Positions 30,504 through 42,869 of a stretch of DNA of 64,000 nt are shown here, piece after piece. The position numbers and the translations under genes are program-made. Below the pieces are notes generated by a model that worked only from the letters and a program-made list of their open reading frames with translations, was not told the DNA's origin and made no database searches. The DNA is from Schistosoma haematobium (Eukaryota > Platyhelminthes > Trematoda > Strigeidida > Schistosomatidae): the NCBI RefSeq assembly GCF_000699445.3, contig NC_067198.1, positions 39,779,523 through 39,843,522 on the forward strand, in the 5' to 3' direction. Positions within the stretch are counted from its first letter, which is position 1. Every line of letters starts with the position of its first letter.

Positions 30504-33076
30504 TTAACCTCATCCTCCACCAGCCATTGGTGGAGCATTTGGAGCACCTAAAACGAAAAAAGGAGGAAAACACTAACTATGCAAAGAAAATAAACAAAAA
30601 CACTTTAAATGGTTGATTACGTTTATGACTTAACTAACAGGTAAGGACCGATCAGATGTTTTAATCTACTAAACAAACATTACTGTCGAGACTACGAGCT
30701 TGGAGTGGATTCAACAGATAACTACAAACAAATACAACCCAGATTAGTTAACACTGAGGAATACTTACAAGAAGTTCAAATGCTAATGAAGTCTGATCAA
30801 TTTTGTACTGGAAAAATCAACAGAAAACGACAGGTTCTAATAACAATGATTTAGCTTACTTCTGTACAACCCTTGAAAATCCCAGGAAGTCTACTAAATT
30901 TCAGTATTTAGTAAACTACCTCAAAGGAAAAACACAATGTAATTCACTTACAGATGTAGTAGGTAAAAAAAACTACGTGTTGTGAGAGAGCCACTCGCTG
31001 TAACTGTCTATACTTCCACAGGTAGGGTGAAATTTGAATGAGTGATAAATATAACATACAGCCTAGCGCAACACGTTCCAGTTTGAGGTGTCATATTTAT
31101 TATTAGTACACTGATATTGGGCATCCGGACAGTATCACAGCCCACACAAATCAATGATAACTACTACTGGTCTCATTGTTATTGTGTGGCGCATATGTGT
31201 ATGGTGCCCCCTTGTCCCAATGTTTATGTGCTCAAATAAATAAATTGATAGGAAATCAACAAAATGAGCAAAAAAGTGGAAATAATTATGTGAACTATAG
31301 GAAATGTGCACACAGCGAATGAGAGATCTACGTGTCAAGTAGCTCGAATATAGGTTCAAAGGTTTACTTAAGTTACCACAACTGCTTTTGATTTATCCTA
31401 TTCACTGATCAAAAGTCAAGTGTCCAAATTGGCGAGCTTTTTTATCGGACTAATATTTTGATATTTTTCAGCATTGTACTGACTGGTCGCTTCATGGTGT
31501 TTTAGAAAAGTGGAAACGGAGTATCTGACCGATTTTCATTAATAGTACTTACCGCTTGTATTTTAGTAATTTGTCAGCTATATTATATACAAGAAAACAT
31601 ATTACTATCACAAATGACCTTTCACCTAAACCATAGACATAGCAGAAACTACACTGTGCATTTTGTGAGCAACACAACAGTTTTGTGCATCGTACATTTC
31701 CGTTTAAACTTAGGATAACTGATTTTTGCTAAATAATAACGTGAGAGTTTGTAACACCGTTTAGTGACATGCACTTTCACAAGTACTTCTTGCTAATGCA
31801 ACCCAAGTTACTCATCTATGCGTTGTCAATGAGGCACTAGGACTATCTCAGACTCCTTTGGTGATAAAAAATGCCCACAGCCCTAGGAAATAGTTATATT
31901 TCTCGACAGTTACGCACTTCATGTTTATGGAAGCGTAAGATTCATGGTATATTCAAAGGAGGACCATCAATTAAAGAACGAGTATATTAAGCAGCAGTTT
32001 ATTCTTTTCTACTTTACAGTTACGACACGTAGCCATTAAGGGTAGACAACACTCGTAAATTACTAGTATTTGACCATAGATGTTCTAGATATATTGTTCG
32101 CGTCCGCTGGGACAACCGGGTAAGTAATGGTGAGGTTAGACGTAGGGGATGATGGTACATCAGTTGATGAGGTTGTAAATCTTTATAGACTGAGATGGTT
32201 GGGCCACATGTTACGTATGCCTGAACACCGATTACCACGACGCAAAATGTTGGCTTGTGTCGGAGACGGTTGGAAGTTAGGGGCGGCCAAACCAAAACGT
32301 TGCATCAGTCATCGAAGTCACTAACTTCTAGTCTGAACCATGTTGGTAGATGCAGACTACTTGGTTGTGGTCCGCGCAACTATCGTAACCAATGGTTGGA
32401 GACTCTTGGTGACATGGCTCAGAATCGGTCACAATGACGTAGGCGTATACACTCTGTCTTTCCTTAAACCGTGAGATTAAAATTACTTTATATCTTTCTT
32501 TCTATAAACTGATTCTTTCTTTTTGTAGTATATCCTAATATGCATTCTTTCTTTTATATATAACAACCATTGAAATAACTGCATCTATGAATTTGGTGTG
32601 TCATCGCGTTGTGCTAATAAGGTATGGTAACTTGAACCGATGTATATGTGCCTGGTCCTACATTGTGGATGACTGACTGAAATGAGGACTATAAAATATG
32701 ATATTAAGAAGTTTAATATAAATCTGATACAAATGCTAGGCAGATCATTACCTCCACAGCCTCCAAATCCACCAAAACGTCGTCCAGGTGGTCGAGGTGG
32801 TCTATAACATTAAAAGTTTTTTGAAAAGAACTTGGGCGACTAACCTTCCATCCCAAGAATTTCTTTGATTAGATGTCTTCTGGAGAAAAAGCTACAAGTA
32901 GCCTGTCACTTTTAATCGTAGGAACTTACGTCTAAAGGCAAGAGTGTTTGAATACTGAAAAAGTAGGTGAATAAATGATAAAATATCAACTTACAATAGA
33001 CAAATGATGTTGAAAAGATTGAGAAGTATTTGTTTCAAGTAACGTATACCCCATGGTTGCCTATCAACAATATTAC
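30504..33076 (-). CDS. SELENOK: Selenoprotein K, 5'-incomplete, in-frame UGA as Sec
   Basis: Five phase-compatible minus-strand exons: 33076-32995, 32954-32930 (25 bases), 32879-32845, 32801-32752 and 30547-30504, all with GT/AG borders. They give GNIVDRQPWGIRYLK, then a hydrophobic helix (about 20 residues), then NSWDGRPPRPPGRRFGGFGG, then APPMAGGG, UGA (30512-30510), Gly, stop TAA (30506-30504). Known SelK has a short lumenal N-terminus, one membrane helix, a Gly/Pro/Arg-rich cytosolic tail and a Sec next to the C-terminus. It serves ER-associated degradation and DHHC6 palmitoylation. The first exon is uncertain: a candidate ending AAIVLTNG-like (IVLTNG) at 35440 has matching phase but no ATG in frame. 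Ordinary gene callers would stop at the UGA. Confidence 0.85.
31115..31245 (+). mobile_element. Short GC-rich LINE 3' end in SelK intron
   Basis: The last 130 bases of the family at 6370-6855: GGGCATCCGGACAGTATCAC, GTGTGGCGCATATG and an AAATAAAT tail. Confidence 0.6.
31246..31990. other. SelK intron sequence, nothing recognised
   Basis: No exon or known repeat is seen. Confidence 0.4.
31995..32682 (+). mobile_element. 5'-truncated RTE-like LINE in SelK intron
   Basis: Frames encode [20 protein letters not shown], then VGRCRLLG and [13 protein letters not shown]. The 3' UTR ends GACTGACTGA. It lies antisense to SelK, in its last intron. Homologous to 3573-4235 and 57690-58375. Confidence 0.8.
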
Positions 33077-33272
33077 CTAAAAATACAAAGAACTACTGTC
33101 TTTAAAACGACTTTTTGCAAAGATTAACAGGGTTGGATTTTTTTAAAAATATAATGTTTAAGACTATAATTATGCACCAGTAAATATTTTCTTCGTGAAC
33201 CATATCTCTGATGCCTAATTTTTTTAATCACTACCAATAATGATACTATCTATATCAATCTGGTATTGGTTT

Positions 33273-33365
33273 TGACAATTTGACCTCGGTGTGCTAATGG
33301 GGTGTAACAACTTGAATTGATGTACATATGTAGCAGGTTTTAAATTCTATATAACTGACTGACAA
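33273..33365 (+). mobile_element. LINE 3' end only
   Basis: A bare 3' end of the same family: GTGTGCTAATGGGGTGTAAC, then GATGTACATATG, then ACTGACTGAC. Confidence 0.6.
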
Positions 33366-34390
33366 GTAGACATTAATTAGCAGAAATACATTCCTCAATG
33401 TGGATTGGGTAAAAATCAAATTGATTCAGTATTCTTATTTACAGAGTATAGTCATATTTATGACAGTTTGAAAAAAACTACAACAAAATGTGATAAGTAC
33501 TTCTCAACAGTTTTCTATTGCCTAACTTCCGAAATTTGAGGCAAGTCAGTTCTTGAATAGGTAGCATTTAGAGGAAGCGTTTTTCATCAAGTTCTAATAA
33601 CGAGATGAAAGGTTGCTTATCCACTGCAATACAATATGTAAAAATTATTCAGAAGCCGTCGTAAGCTCGACTACCAGTGTACTCTTTTACGTGCTCTAGA
33701 ACGGCTTTCTCTCGGGATGTTCTTATACAGCAATACATTTATAATCTCTGAATAGGAAAACCCACCGGTTTTCTCCACGAAATGCGGTGCTTAGACTGGT
33801 TTTATTGGGTACAAGGTTCCGCCTAGAGGAGCTAGAAAACCCAATACCAAGCCGACAGCAAGCACTATCCTCGGGGTCTTGAAAGGACAGTGCATGAACG
33901 CATTACTGGACATTGGTTTATGAGAAACGGCATCTCTTAACGCCACTCTAAAGACTTGGGGATTGAACATCTAGGTGAGGAGCTAAGGAAATAGGTCCCC
34001 GAGAAGACCTGCTACATTTATGTATTTCTAAATTAGGTTGTTCATAAACATCACAGGAGCTCCTTGAACAGAAACAAACTTTTCTTAACCACCGATGGAA
34101 TAATTTCTGACTGTATCTGCTACCTCGATGCAGAGGTATAGCATAAATGGCCGACAAAGCCGCTATGGCCATAACTCCCAATGCTTATAGGAAGGTATTT
34201 CTGACCTATCTTGGGTATTTTATTTATTAGACTTCTTAGTTGTCCAACCACATTACTAAGACTAACATTAACTCAACCTAAAAAGGCCTTAAAAGATATT
34301 TCAAAGTGTACGAAACCAACAGACGATTTGACGTACACACTATCGTAAATTATGGGGATTCTTGGAGATTGTAGTATTTTCGAAGTTGAA
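33366..34390. other. Unassigned, part GC-richer
   Basis: 33660-34200 is less AT-rich than its surroundings and carries a 77-codon minus-strand frame (33948-34181) without a recognised domain. It may be a fragment of an unidentified transposable element. Confidence 0.3.
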
Positions 34391-34399
34391 TTCACGAGT

Positions 34400-34565
34400 T
34401 ATTCCAAGCTAGACCACAATTGAAAGCCTGGAAGCACTGAACGGCCGTGGATGAGCACTGCCGAGGAGTCTTGTAGTAGGAAGAAACGGCCGTCTAGTGA
34501 TTTCAGGTTTTCAATAGTGGTCTAAAATAGGTCAATCTCATTCGAAACTCGTGAATTTAACTTCG
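34400..34565 (+). repeat. SINE hammerhead-region fragment
   Basis: GGATGAGCACTGCCGAGGAG, AGAAACGGCCGTC and TTTTCAATAGTGGTCTA are the body and tail of the tRNA-headed SINE. A short inverted piece precedes it (34405-34446), so the two form a snap-back arrangement. Confidence 0.6.
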
Positions 34566-35990
34566 AGTATATACTGTTGTTTATTGAGAAAAAGGTTATT
34601 TAGTACCTACTGAAGTAGATCTGTGCGTACTCTAAGAACTAAATGGGATTTCGTGGTGATCAAGACATTTATTTCTTAAATGATACATTTGTAGAAACAG
34701 TAAGACGCTGTTTAAAAGACCCCAAATACCTTTACATTGAGTGCTAGCTAACCTAATAAATTGGAAAAACTTATGAGCGGTGTAATCAAAAAATGAGGTA
34801 ATTACATGAAGTTACTGAATGCCAAACAAAGGTATATTGATTGATACAAACAGGCGTTCCGATAGCTCTTAGTTTCGCTGTTGGAGGGAAATATAGTGCT
34901 TAATGGTTGCCAGAAATTATGTCGATCATCACTAATTATCTATTTGAAGTGTAGCATTATATATATTTTTTGTTGTTTGACCGTTTAATGGTTTTACACC
35001 AAATATTGTATTTTAATGTGCAAGAAACACAGTTGACAATGTCAGGACATGTACCCGTTTGTTCAGTTGTATTTTGACGTGTTTTTGATTTAGAAGTATA
35101 CAAAAGTTCCCTTAGAAGGATATATAAATCCTCTTGAAGTGTCGCTGACTTATAAGTAACCCATTAAACAACAATTATCCTAGTTGCCAAGTGCAAAAAA
35201 TTTGGGAAGTGGACTATTTGATAACTCTACTTAATTGTCTTAATATGCCTTGACAGTTTTGAGAAGATTAATGTAACGAACCTGAACTTGTAACAAACGT
35301 CATTGCCAACTCGACCTTGACAACTAACTGTGCTCTTCAAAATACGAAACATTAAAACAGCAAACCTTCTTAAAGTGAAGTTCGCGAATAGTGGATTCTG
35401 AATATTCTGTATTTATTTCAGTGATAAAAGTTAATTCACCATTAGTAAGAACAATTTTGTGTAAGTGGGTCTCATCACATACCTCAATAGATTCATAGTT
35501 ACGCTGGGATTATTCTGTAGAATAATGAATTATTCCTTACTATCCATTATGAAAGCACCTTATAATTTGGATAATTTAAAACCATCTATGAAGAAGTTGT
35601 GGTAAATAACTCCATGAAATATTCAGCCCTCATAATGACATTGTCAGTTTTAACGTACACTCCTAAACAGAGTCTCTTGGTTACTTATCGTGGCGATGTC
35701 AGGGAACACCCCACAAGAGATGCTTCTCTTAATCCATATGACTGGCTCATTAATATATCATCTCACTATGTCGATAGCCTTCCAAATATATCTTTGATCT
35801 ACTTCATTTCTGACTTCTGCTTTGACTGGCTTTATATACTTCGACCATGAAGTTGTTACGAGTAAAGGAGTTGTCAAACTCCGAATACCTGTTTCAGTTT
35901 TAAGTGCATGTGTATGCGTGATATTAGCATTGAAAATAAGAGAATATTAGTGATCTGGGTGTTAATATTTCTTGTCTTTTTGCTCTTTCC
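34566..35990. other. Non-coding or upstream SelK region
   Basis: No clear gene. A possible SelK first exon is at about 35440-35475 on the minus strand (see SelK). The plus frame at 35599-35850 has no recognised domain and may belong to the LINE remnant that follows. Confidence 0.3.
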
Positions 35991-35994
35991 AGCG

Positions 35995-36210
35995 TTATCA
36001 GTCTCCGAAGTCATAGCAAGAAGGTTCGCAAACCGCGACCTGATAAACTTACAGCGAGGTCCCGTTTTTCTCATCTAGTAGTCAATGACTGGAACGCTGG
36101 TATCAGCCCCATCACTGAATATTTTCAAGGAGAATCTGGACCTTCATTAGAAGGATTAACACATGTTTATCAACCCACTATCCTTATTACTGTAGACCGA
36201 AAGCGATTAT
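35995..36210 (+). mobile_element. CR1/Jockey-like LINE C-terminal remnant
   Basis: The plus frame reads SLRSHSKKVRKPRPD, then SRFSHLVVNDWNAGISP. This resembles the usual C-terminal LRGHS-K...F-x-x-RV-x-WN-LP motif of LINE reverse transcriptases. Nothing complete surrounds it. Confidence 0.55.
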
Positions 36211-37940
36211 CAGTTCAGAAAAAAGAGATAACGCTTTCAAAGTATCTTAAACCCCACACTTCCTAAGTTATGACAGTAAGTTAATTTACAAACCGGTCTA
36301 AAACAAAATAACACCTGTATGGTGAACTTTGTACGACAAAGGTGATGTCATGTTTCTAGAAACCTTGTGTTCTCACGAAACATATACTTGAATAATTACT
36401 GAAAATAAAAAGACAATATTAATCATGATAAAATCTGTAGTAACTTCGTCCAAGCGTTATAAAGCTCATAGATATTATTGTCAGACATCATGTGTCAAAT
36501 GAACAATTTTTATCCCACTTATAATTCCTTCCTTCTCATAACTAATGACGACTTCCTACTCGTGTGTAGTTTTACGTATGCGATATTTATTTGTTTTTAC
36601 CTGTTCACATTTGAGCTATATGTGTGAGCTCATTTGAAGAATTGTACTGATTTTGGCTCAGACAAATATCCGTATCACACACACACACTCCCATGGTTTG
36701 TTTCTTCATATGAATGTTTGCAACATTTATAATATTGACAAGGAAAGTCAGAAGCCTGAATGAGCGGAGTATGGAGCGATCTGAAATAATGCTATTTCAT
36801 ATAGTCGTTTAATAATGATTGTTTATTTAGGAGTAATGGCCTGACATGCTTTGTTATGATTTTTGGGCTCCCCTGTCTATATCTCCTAGATGGAGGGCCG
36901 TCACCGCAGTGTTTGTAAGAAATATCCACGGTGGAAACATAAGCGAACTATTCAGTATGGATGTGAACCCCTAATTTGACATATGATAGGACTGACTTCA
37001 CGCTTTTTGAAAACCAATTCAAGGATTAAAACTATGCAGTGACCGTAACTCAGTATGGGACATTGCTGTTTTCGCGTGGTACATTTGTAGTATCCGTTCA
37101 CCTTTTGTCGGAATATATGCTTAGAACAACCTTTAACACAATCAAATTATGCAGTCGTTACCCCACTGCCTGGGACAATTCATAGATATCTGCATGACCA
37201 ATATCTCAAAGGATATTAAAGGACGATAAAATTATTTGAAACTCGGTAATCAGGATCGTCTATGATGGTCAATCCGTGCCCTTAAGGACATCAAATATAT
37301 TTTGTGCTTGACAACGCTGTAGTTCGTAACACTAGTCAAAGCAGAAGTCAAGGATAAACAGGCTCTAAGATATATTCGAGACGTGGTCAATGCGTCGATA
37401 TGTATATAAACTAAGCTGACTAGTTATTGTAGGAAAAGCGTAACACAGAGTACCCAGTCGTGATCTGGTGAGAATGTTTGAACGAGCCACGTAAATCATG
37501 AATATTTCCAGCGGAACTAAGGGGGTCATTATCAAATGAAAGACGTAAAGAACTATTTATTTTGAGGATTTATTCACCGATACACTATTGGTGCGATAAA
37601 TTTTGATTGAGGTGTCAGCTAGCTTCTAGAATATTTTCTGGCCATGTGAGGAACAAAAAATTAGAGAAATCGACTTTTCGGCTGTTAAATCCAGCGTATG
37701 TATGTCGCTTTCTTCAGTTACACCAACCCATTTATATAGATCAAGGGACATTATCACCCGATATGTTCCTAAAAAAACGTGATAAAACTTACTAGAAGTA
37801 TTTTTAGAAAGTATGTGGTACAAACATAACTGGATATTACCATAAGGATGCTATTTATAACGGGGGCAGACGCCTTGTAATAACACACTTGTCACAATCG
37901 AAAAGAACTTTTATCAGTCAAAGGGCGACACTCAGCCATA
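36211..37940. other. Unassigned non-coding region
   Basis: Contains a (CA)n run at about 36676-36690. 37600-37825 has open frames on both strands with no recognised domain, probably a transposon remnant. Confidence 0.3.
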
Positions 37941-37944
37941 GGTG

Positions 37945-39430
37945 AGGAGATTACTTGCTTACTTGCGCCTGTTAACCTTCGTGAACCGTGGGCCGCCAAC
38001 CAGAATTCTCGAACTGATTCTGTCCTGCACAACCCTTTTTAATTGCTACTCATCCTTTTCATGTCTGCATCCAATTTCCGGTCTTCTTCTTTTCACTTTT
38101 CCTTTAGGATTCCACTTCCAACGTGTTTTCCTTATTTCCTCTTTAGCCGGAGGATGGTTTGTTCACTCCCGCAGTAGGCTGTTGCTGATGGTATCACGCC
38201 AATGGACGTTCAATATCTTGTGTAGAATACTGTTTACAAATACTTGTTTCTTCTTGATGATGGTTGTGGTAATTCTCCAAGTTACAACTCCGTACTATAC
38301 AACTAACTGTATTGATGTTTGAGCTGAGAACTGTGACTTTGATATTGGTTGACAGTTGTTTTGAGTTCTATATGTCCTTCAACTGTAGGAATGGTGTCTT
38401 TGTTCTTCCAATACTTACCTTTACGTCTCCATCAGATCTCCCACCTTCATCGATGATGCTTCCCAGGTACGTGAAAGATTCCACCTGTTCTAGAGTTTCT
38501 CCATCAAGTGTGGTTAGGTTGTTGTTCTCCATGTTGTATCTGAGGATCTTGCTTTCTCCCTTGTGTATGTTGAGGCCTACTAATGCACAGGCTGCTGCTA
38601 CACTTTGTCTGCATCTGCGTTTGTTATTGTGTATGGGATAGAAGCGTCAGGTCATCTGTGAAGTCCAAATCGTCTGGTTGCATCCAACCTATCGATTGTA
38701 TTCTGTGCTTCTCCTCAGATGTGGAGGCCTTCATAATCCAGTGAACTACCAGAACAAAGAGAAATTGGTAGAGTAATCAATTTTGTCTGACTCCGGCCCT
38801 CACTTGGAATGCGTCTGTCAGCTGTTCACCGTGCATCACTTCGTGGTGTAGTCCGTCATATGAATTCCGTACGATGTTGACGATCTTCCCAAGTACAAAA
38901 TAGTATCAAAGAATGTTCCTCATGAAACTGGTGACTATCATCTTCCTCGCTACTATTGGTAGGTGCATAATACTGGATAAATCTCATTGTGATTTCCCCC
39001 TTCTTTGTTTCGGAGGATGGTTTGATGGTTCTGGACCCATGAGATTCCCATCCTATAAGTGCTTGTCGTGCTTTCTTGGACAGCATCAGAGCAACTTACT
39101 GAGTGTGCGGAGAATTTTCTTCTCCATGACCAGAGTACAGCAGTATTTTTTCCGAATCTAATCTTTTCTGTCTAGCTTGGTCCAATGGGTCCCACTTACT
39201 CCGAGAACCGCCAAGTTGTAATTCCTCACTTCCGTAATTGTTTGATTGGTCTCTTCTGTCTCCCACATTGCTCGAACATCCCATTCACTCATAATAATTG
39301 TTGCTCTGGTTGTTAGAAAGAGCGTCTGCCTCGTGACTTCCGATGGATCATGGCTTTCATCACGAGGAGTCATAATTCTTATGAATGGAGATCGTTCAAC
39401 TTGGAGGGCAGAGTTTAAACGATTCAAATT
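37945..39430 (-). mobile_element. RTE-like LINE with internal deletion
   Basis: The minus strand reads from endonuclease to RT C-terminus. ATIIMSEWDVRAMWETEETNQ and NYNLAVLGVSGTHWT (about 39310-39170) are the APE start. LDSEKILLYSGHGEENSPHTQ and ARQALIGWESHGSRTIK follow (about 39170-38960), then QYYAPTNSS. The sequence then jumps (about 38910) directly to the RT region near the VNIVRNSYD/VVHGEQLTDAF position and runs on to the C-terminus and 3' end with a TTGCTTACTTGC tail at 37950. Most of the palm domain is missing. Confidence 0.8.
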
Positions 39431-39575
39431 GTTGCTTCTGGTTATTATTTTTTCATATGGTTGTTTTCTACCTGATGGAGTTGCTGGCCATATGTCTAAC
39501 CCCCATTTTTATCTGGGCTCAGGACAGGCAGTAACCTTTGTAGGGCTGCAGGCGGAGTTATCGCATGTCTTATAA

Positions 39576-41160
39576 TGCTACACTTGAAGTACAATCGAGA
39601 TAGCCGAGAGGTCTAAAAACAAAGTCTCTGTGCGTTAAAAACGCTATGTTAAACCTTTTTCCTTAAAATCACAGACCTCAAGCTCAATAAGTCAGTATTA
39701 TTTTAGGATATATATGATAACTCATTTCAAATGGTGTATTAACTACCAGTTTCATATTTTCGTAAGTTGATTCAACGTGATTCAATGAATACTATGATTA
39801 CAATCTTAACATTTTTTCTTGTGCACTTAATTTATTAAGCGCTGACCTCACTTCATTGTCTCTTGTTTTCATCCTGCCCATAAGTGCCTTTGATAATCTT
39901 TGATTGGATAGTTTATCCGACTATTTTTCTTACTTTATGTTACCTAAATGTATTGGCACATTTTCATTTGGCCTAAAAATTGAACAAAGTATATATTACC
40001 TATTAGTTTTCTTTAACATTTACATGCACTAACAAATATAGTTTACCACAAATCTTTCATTCATAACTAAAATACTAAGTTATGTGCTTTGGCCATGTCT
40101 ATTCCTTTCTATTTCTAGTTTATAATTATCATTGTAGAACTTGATATAGGTTTACTGAAAGGAATATTCTACATTCATATATTTAGATTTTAAGATTATG
40201 GTAGTTTTTACCCTGGTTTTGACCAATAACATCCGATCTGCTATAAATATTATATTGCTGTTAACTTATGATTGGTAGTTTAATTCTATGATGTAAATGT
40301 GAAATAGGATAGGTTATATTTATTCTTAACTAGTTGTTAGCTATAAGTTTACATTACTTATCAAAAAAATAAATATATTAATTTATGGATAATTAATGTA
40401 AGTGAAGAAAGACCGTAAGTAAACTACAGGAATCTTATAAATATTAACTGATGTCTTTGGGTCTATATATAGTTATTATATTATCAATGAATGACATTAT
40501 TACCTTTTACAACTGAGTTATTTTTATTTGTCATAACTACAAGACCTGTCATAAAGTATTCGCCATAAGTAGTGTAAAAGTATAGATTTATTACAATACA
40601 TTACGTAGTATTGTAATCTTTCTATTACGTCATCATTTTTATGTATTGTTTATATTTCCTTATGGTGTTAAGATCTGTAGTTTTTTCTGTATATAAGTGT
40701 TTATACAGTTTGATAAAGAACTTGTCAAAAGTGATTTATTTTGTGAATTTCATGTTTTTAGTGACCTCCTATCAGGTTTTATAGTTATTCATTCAATTAA
40801 TGTTCCAAAAGTACAATCAGGAAATTGAGTTCTCCAAACGGTAGAAGCGATAGCTATTCAGATTAACGATCCGAAGCTTTGTGTTCAGAAGAAATATATC
40901 TAACCGCCTCTTTATTCTGCTCTAAAATTTCAATGTCAATGGTTATCTTAATTATAAGACAGTTAATGTACATGTAACTTTTCTCCCAATTGTATTTTCA
41001 TGACAGCAAATTTATTTTATAAATATATGATAATTATTTTCATAGTTTGAATCACAAAGTGATCTTATAGCACTGTTGAAAACTTGGAAGTAACGGACTT
41101 CTCAACAGAGTACATTCACTACCCTTCATCGATTTGTGATTCAAAGTAGGGAAATTCGAC
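39576..41160. other. AT-rich non-coding stretch
   Basis: No credible exon or known repeat. Very AT-rich, with short tandem TA/TATA words. Confidence 0.4.
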
Positions 41161-41199
41161 AGTTTTCATAAATCCCTCCATGCTAATCATCATGTACTC

Positions 41200-41955
41200 A
41201 CTAGTGGCAGGCTTCAGTATTTTTCGACTTAGCAGCTCGCCTATGGTCGAAACCCCGCCCTATCTAGACGATCTAAAGTAGTTGACCGGTCAGAAGTTGA
41301 ATACTGCCACCAACTACGAATACTGAATCAGCCCTTCTGGAAGCATGTAAACCATTCAAACTGGCCTCCTACAACGTCCGAACACTTATGCAGATCGGAC
41401 AACAGATAGGGTTGGCTATGTCTTTTAGAAAGTCTTATCATCGATGTATGTTGTCTATCCAAGACCCGTATTCAAGACTCTACTATGGTGAAGTATTACA
41501 AATTCGTTTTCCATCTGTCGCTTCAGAAAGCTTGTTTCACGTGCGTTTACCCGGGGACCCTGTGGTATCTTCCTCTGGTCTTGCTGGCGGTGGTGTCGCA
41601 CTAAGCGCTAGAGCAGAGGTAGCACTAATCGGTTGGATCCCCATTAACAGTCGGTTATGTGCTGTTAGATTAGAAAGTTTCATTAAAGTGCAAAGAAATC
41701 GGTGTGAGAAATGATATTTACTTTTCAAAAGATTACAGCCTGGATGAGTTTTACCACCAGTTAACTATTTTTCTACAACAAGTGTGTTCGACAGATGTCT
41801 TAGTACTAGCCGGAGACTTGGATGCTCAGGTCGAGCGTCTAGACACAGAATAGTGGCCGATGGGGACTTGTTGGTCTCTTTCAGATAATGGTGACTATCT
41901 ACTGCAACTGTGCGTAGACAGCGCGCATATGTGATGAAACTACTGCCGAGTTTAA
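41200..41955 (+). mobile_element. RTE-like LINE endonuclease (5') fragment
   Basis: The plus strand encodes ASYNVRTLMQIGQQIGLA (about 41360), then SIQDP, then VRLPGDPVVSSSGLAGGGVALSARAEVALIGWIP, then, after a frameshift, AGDLDAQV. This is the order of an APE-type endonuclease domain. The copy is cut before RT and has frame breaks. Confidence 0.75.
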
Positions 41956-42720
41956 ATGAGAACTAAATAAACGTATGGTGATAATGATTGTGACTGAAGT
42001 TTAATTAACTTTTAAACTATCAATTCTATGTTGAACCAGCTCGGTTTTCAACAATTCTTCATTTGACATTAGTTCATTATTTAATATTTTCAGAAAGCCA
42101 TTTTATTTAGTTTTTATTAAACAAAATGAGACATAAACCTTCCGATATCTAATGATGTGACGTCATTTTTTAATCGATTAGTTCTTCAATTCTGTATAGA
42201 TCTACTGCAATTAATCTGACTGTATAAATTAACTTTTTTCTTCAAAAATTAGATTTGATGATTTGAAGAAAACCACTCAACACCTAATTTTAGAATAAAA
42301 TATTCATGGAATAAGTAACCCAGTCTTAGTTACTTTACAATCACTGAAACAAATAACACTTGTAGTATCAGTTACTATGTTAAGCTCATGTATCTTATTC
42401 TAGCTTTCGGACAGCCCAATCTATTCATTCTACATGATTCACATTCTGACATTGTGAATTATTCGTTTATCAATCTTGACTGCTTTCATATGAGCTCATA
42501 TGTGTGTGTACACTTCTTATCCTATTATTCATCATATGTCTGTAACCTACTCTTGTGTGACTATAAACATTGGTTAGTGCTTAACTAAAAGGGAGTTAGC
42601 TTACCCGCCAAACCCACTGCTCGTCATTTCGCTTCACTCTATTCCATTCGCTTCATATATAAAAATATATGTATTCAAAAGTCCATTCTCGTTATTTGAC
42701 TTATTTAATTCCGTTAATCA
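41956..42720. other. AT-rich non-coding
   Basis: A 66-codon plus frame at 42388-42588 has no supporting context. Nothing else is seen. Confidence 0.4.
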
Positions 42721-42721
42721 C

Positions 42722-42868
42722 TCAACGCCTATTAAGTCGAACTGATAGGTCCTTGGTTTGAACCTCGCAAGGCGGGATCGTGGATGCGCACTGCTGATGA
42801 GTCTCACAATAGGACGAAATGGCCGTCCAGTGCTTCCAGGTTTTCCATGGTGGTCTAGCTTCAATTCT
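42722..42868 (+). repeat. tRNA-headed SINE with intact hammerhead fold
   Basis: A partial tRNA-like head (B-box-like GGTCCTTGGTTTGAACCTC) is followed by the hammerhead at 42781-42838 (separate entry) and the family tail CATGGTGGTCTAGCTTCAAT. Confidence 0.75.
42781..42838 (+). ncRNA. Predicted hammerhead ribozyme in SINE
   Basis: Stem I is GCACTG (42788-42793) with CAGTGC (42828-42833). The core is CTGATGA (42794-42800). Stem II is GTCT/GGAC (42801-42804 and 42812-42815), followed by GAAA (42816-42819). Stem III is ATGG/CCGT with no loop, then C42827 at the cleavage position. All core bases of a type I hammerhead are present. An outer helix TGGA/TCCA extends stem I. With a loopless stem III, cleavage may need a dimer or an opened stem. 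Confidence 0.65.
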
Positions 42869-42869
42869 A

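Noticed and set aside
30510..30512. Premature stop making SelK a pseudogene
   Set aside because: The position equals the conserved Sec, a true stop follows one codon later and a SECIS hairpin lies downstream.
39246..39575. Plus-strand gene
   Set aside because: Antisense shadow of the LINE endonuclease on the minus strand.
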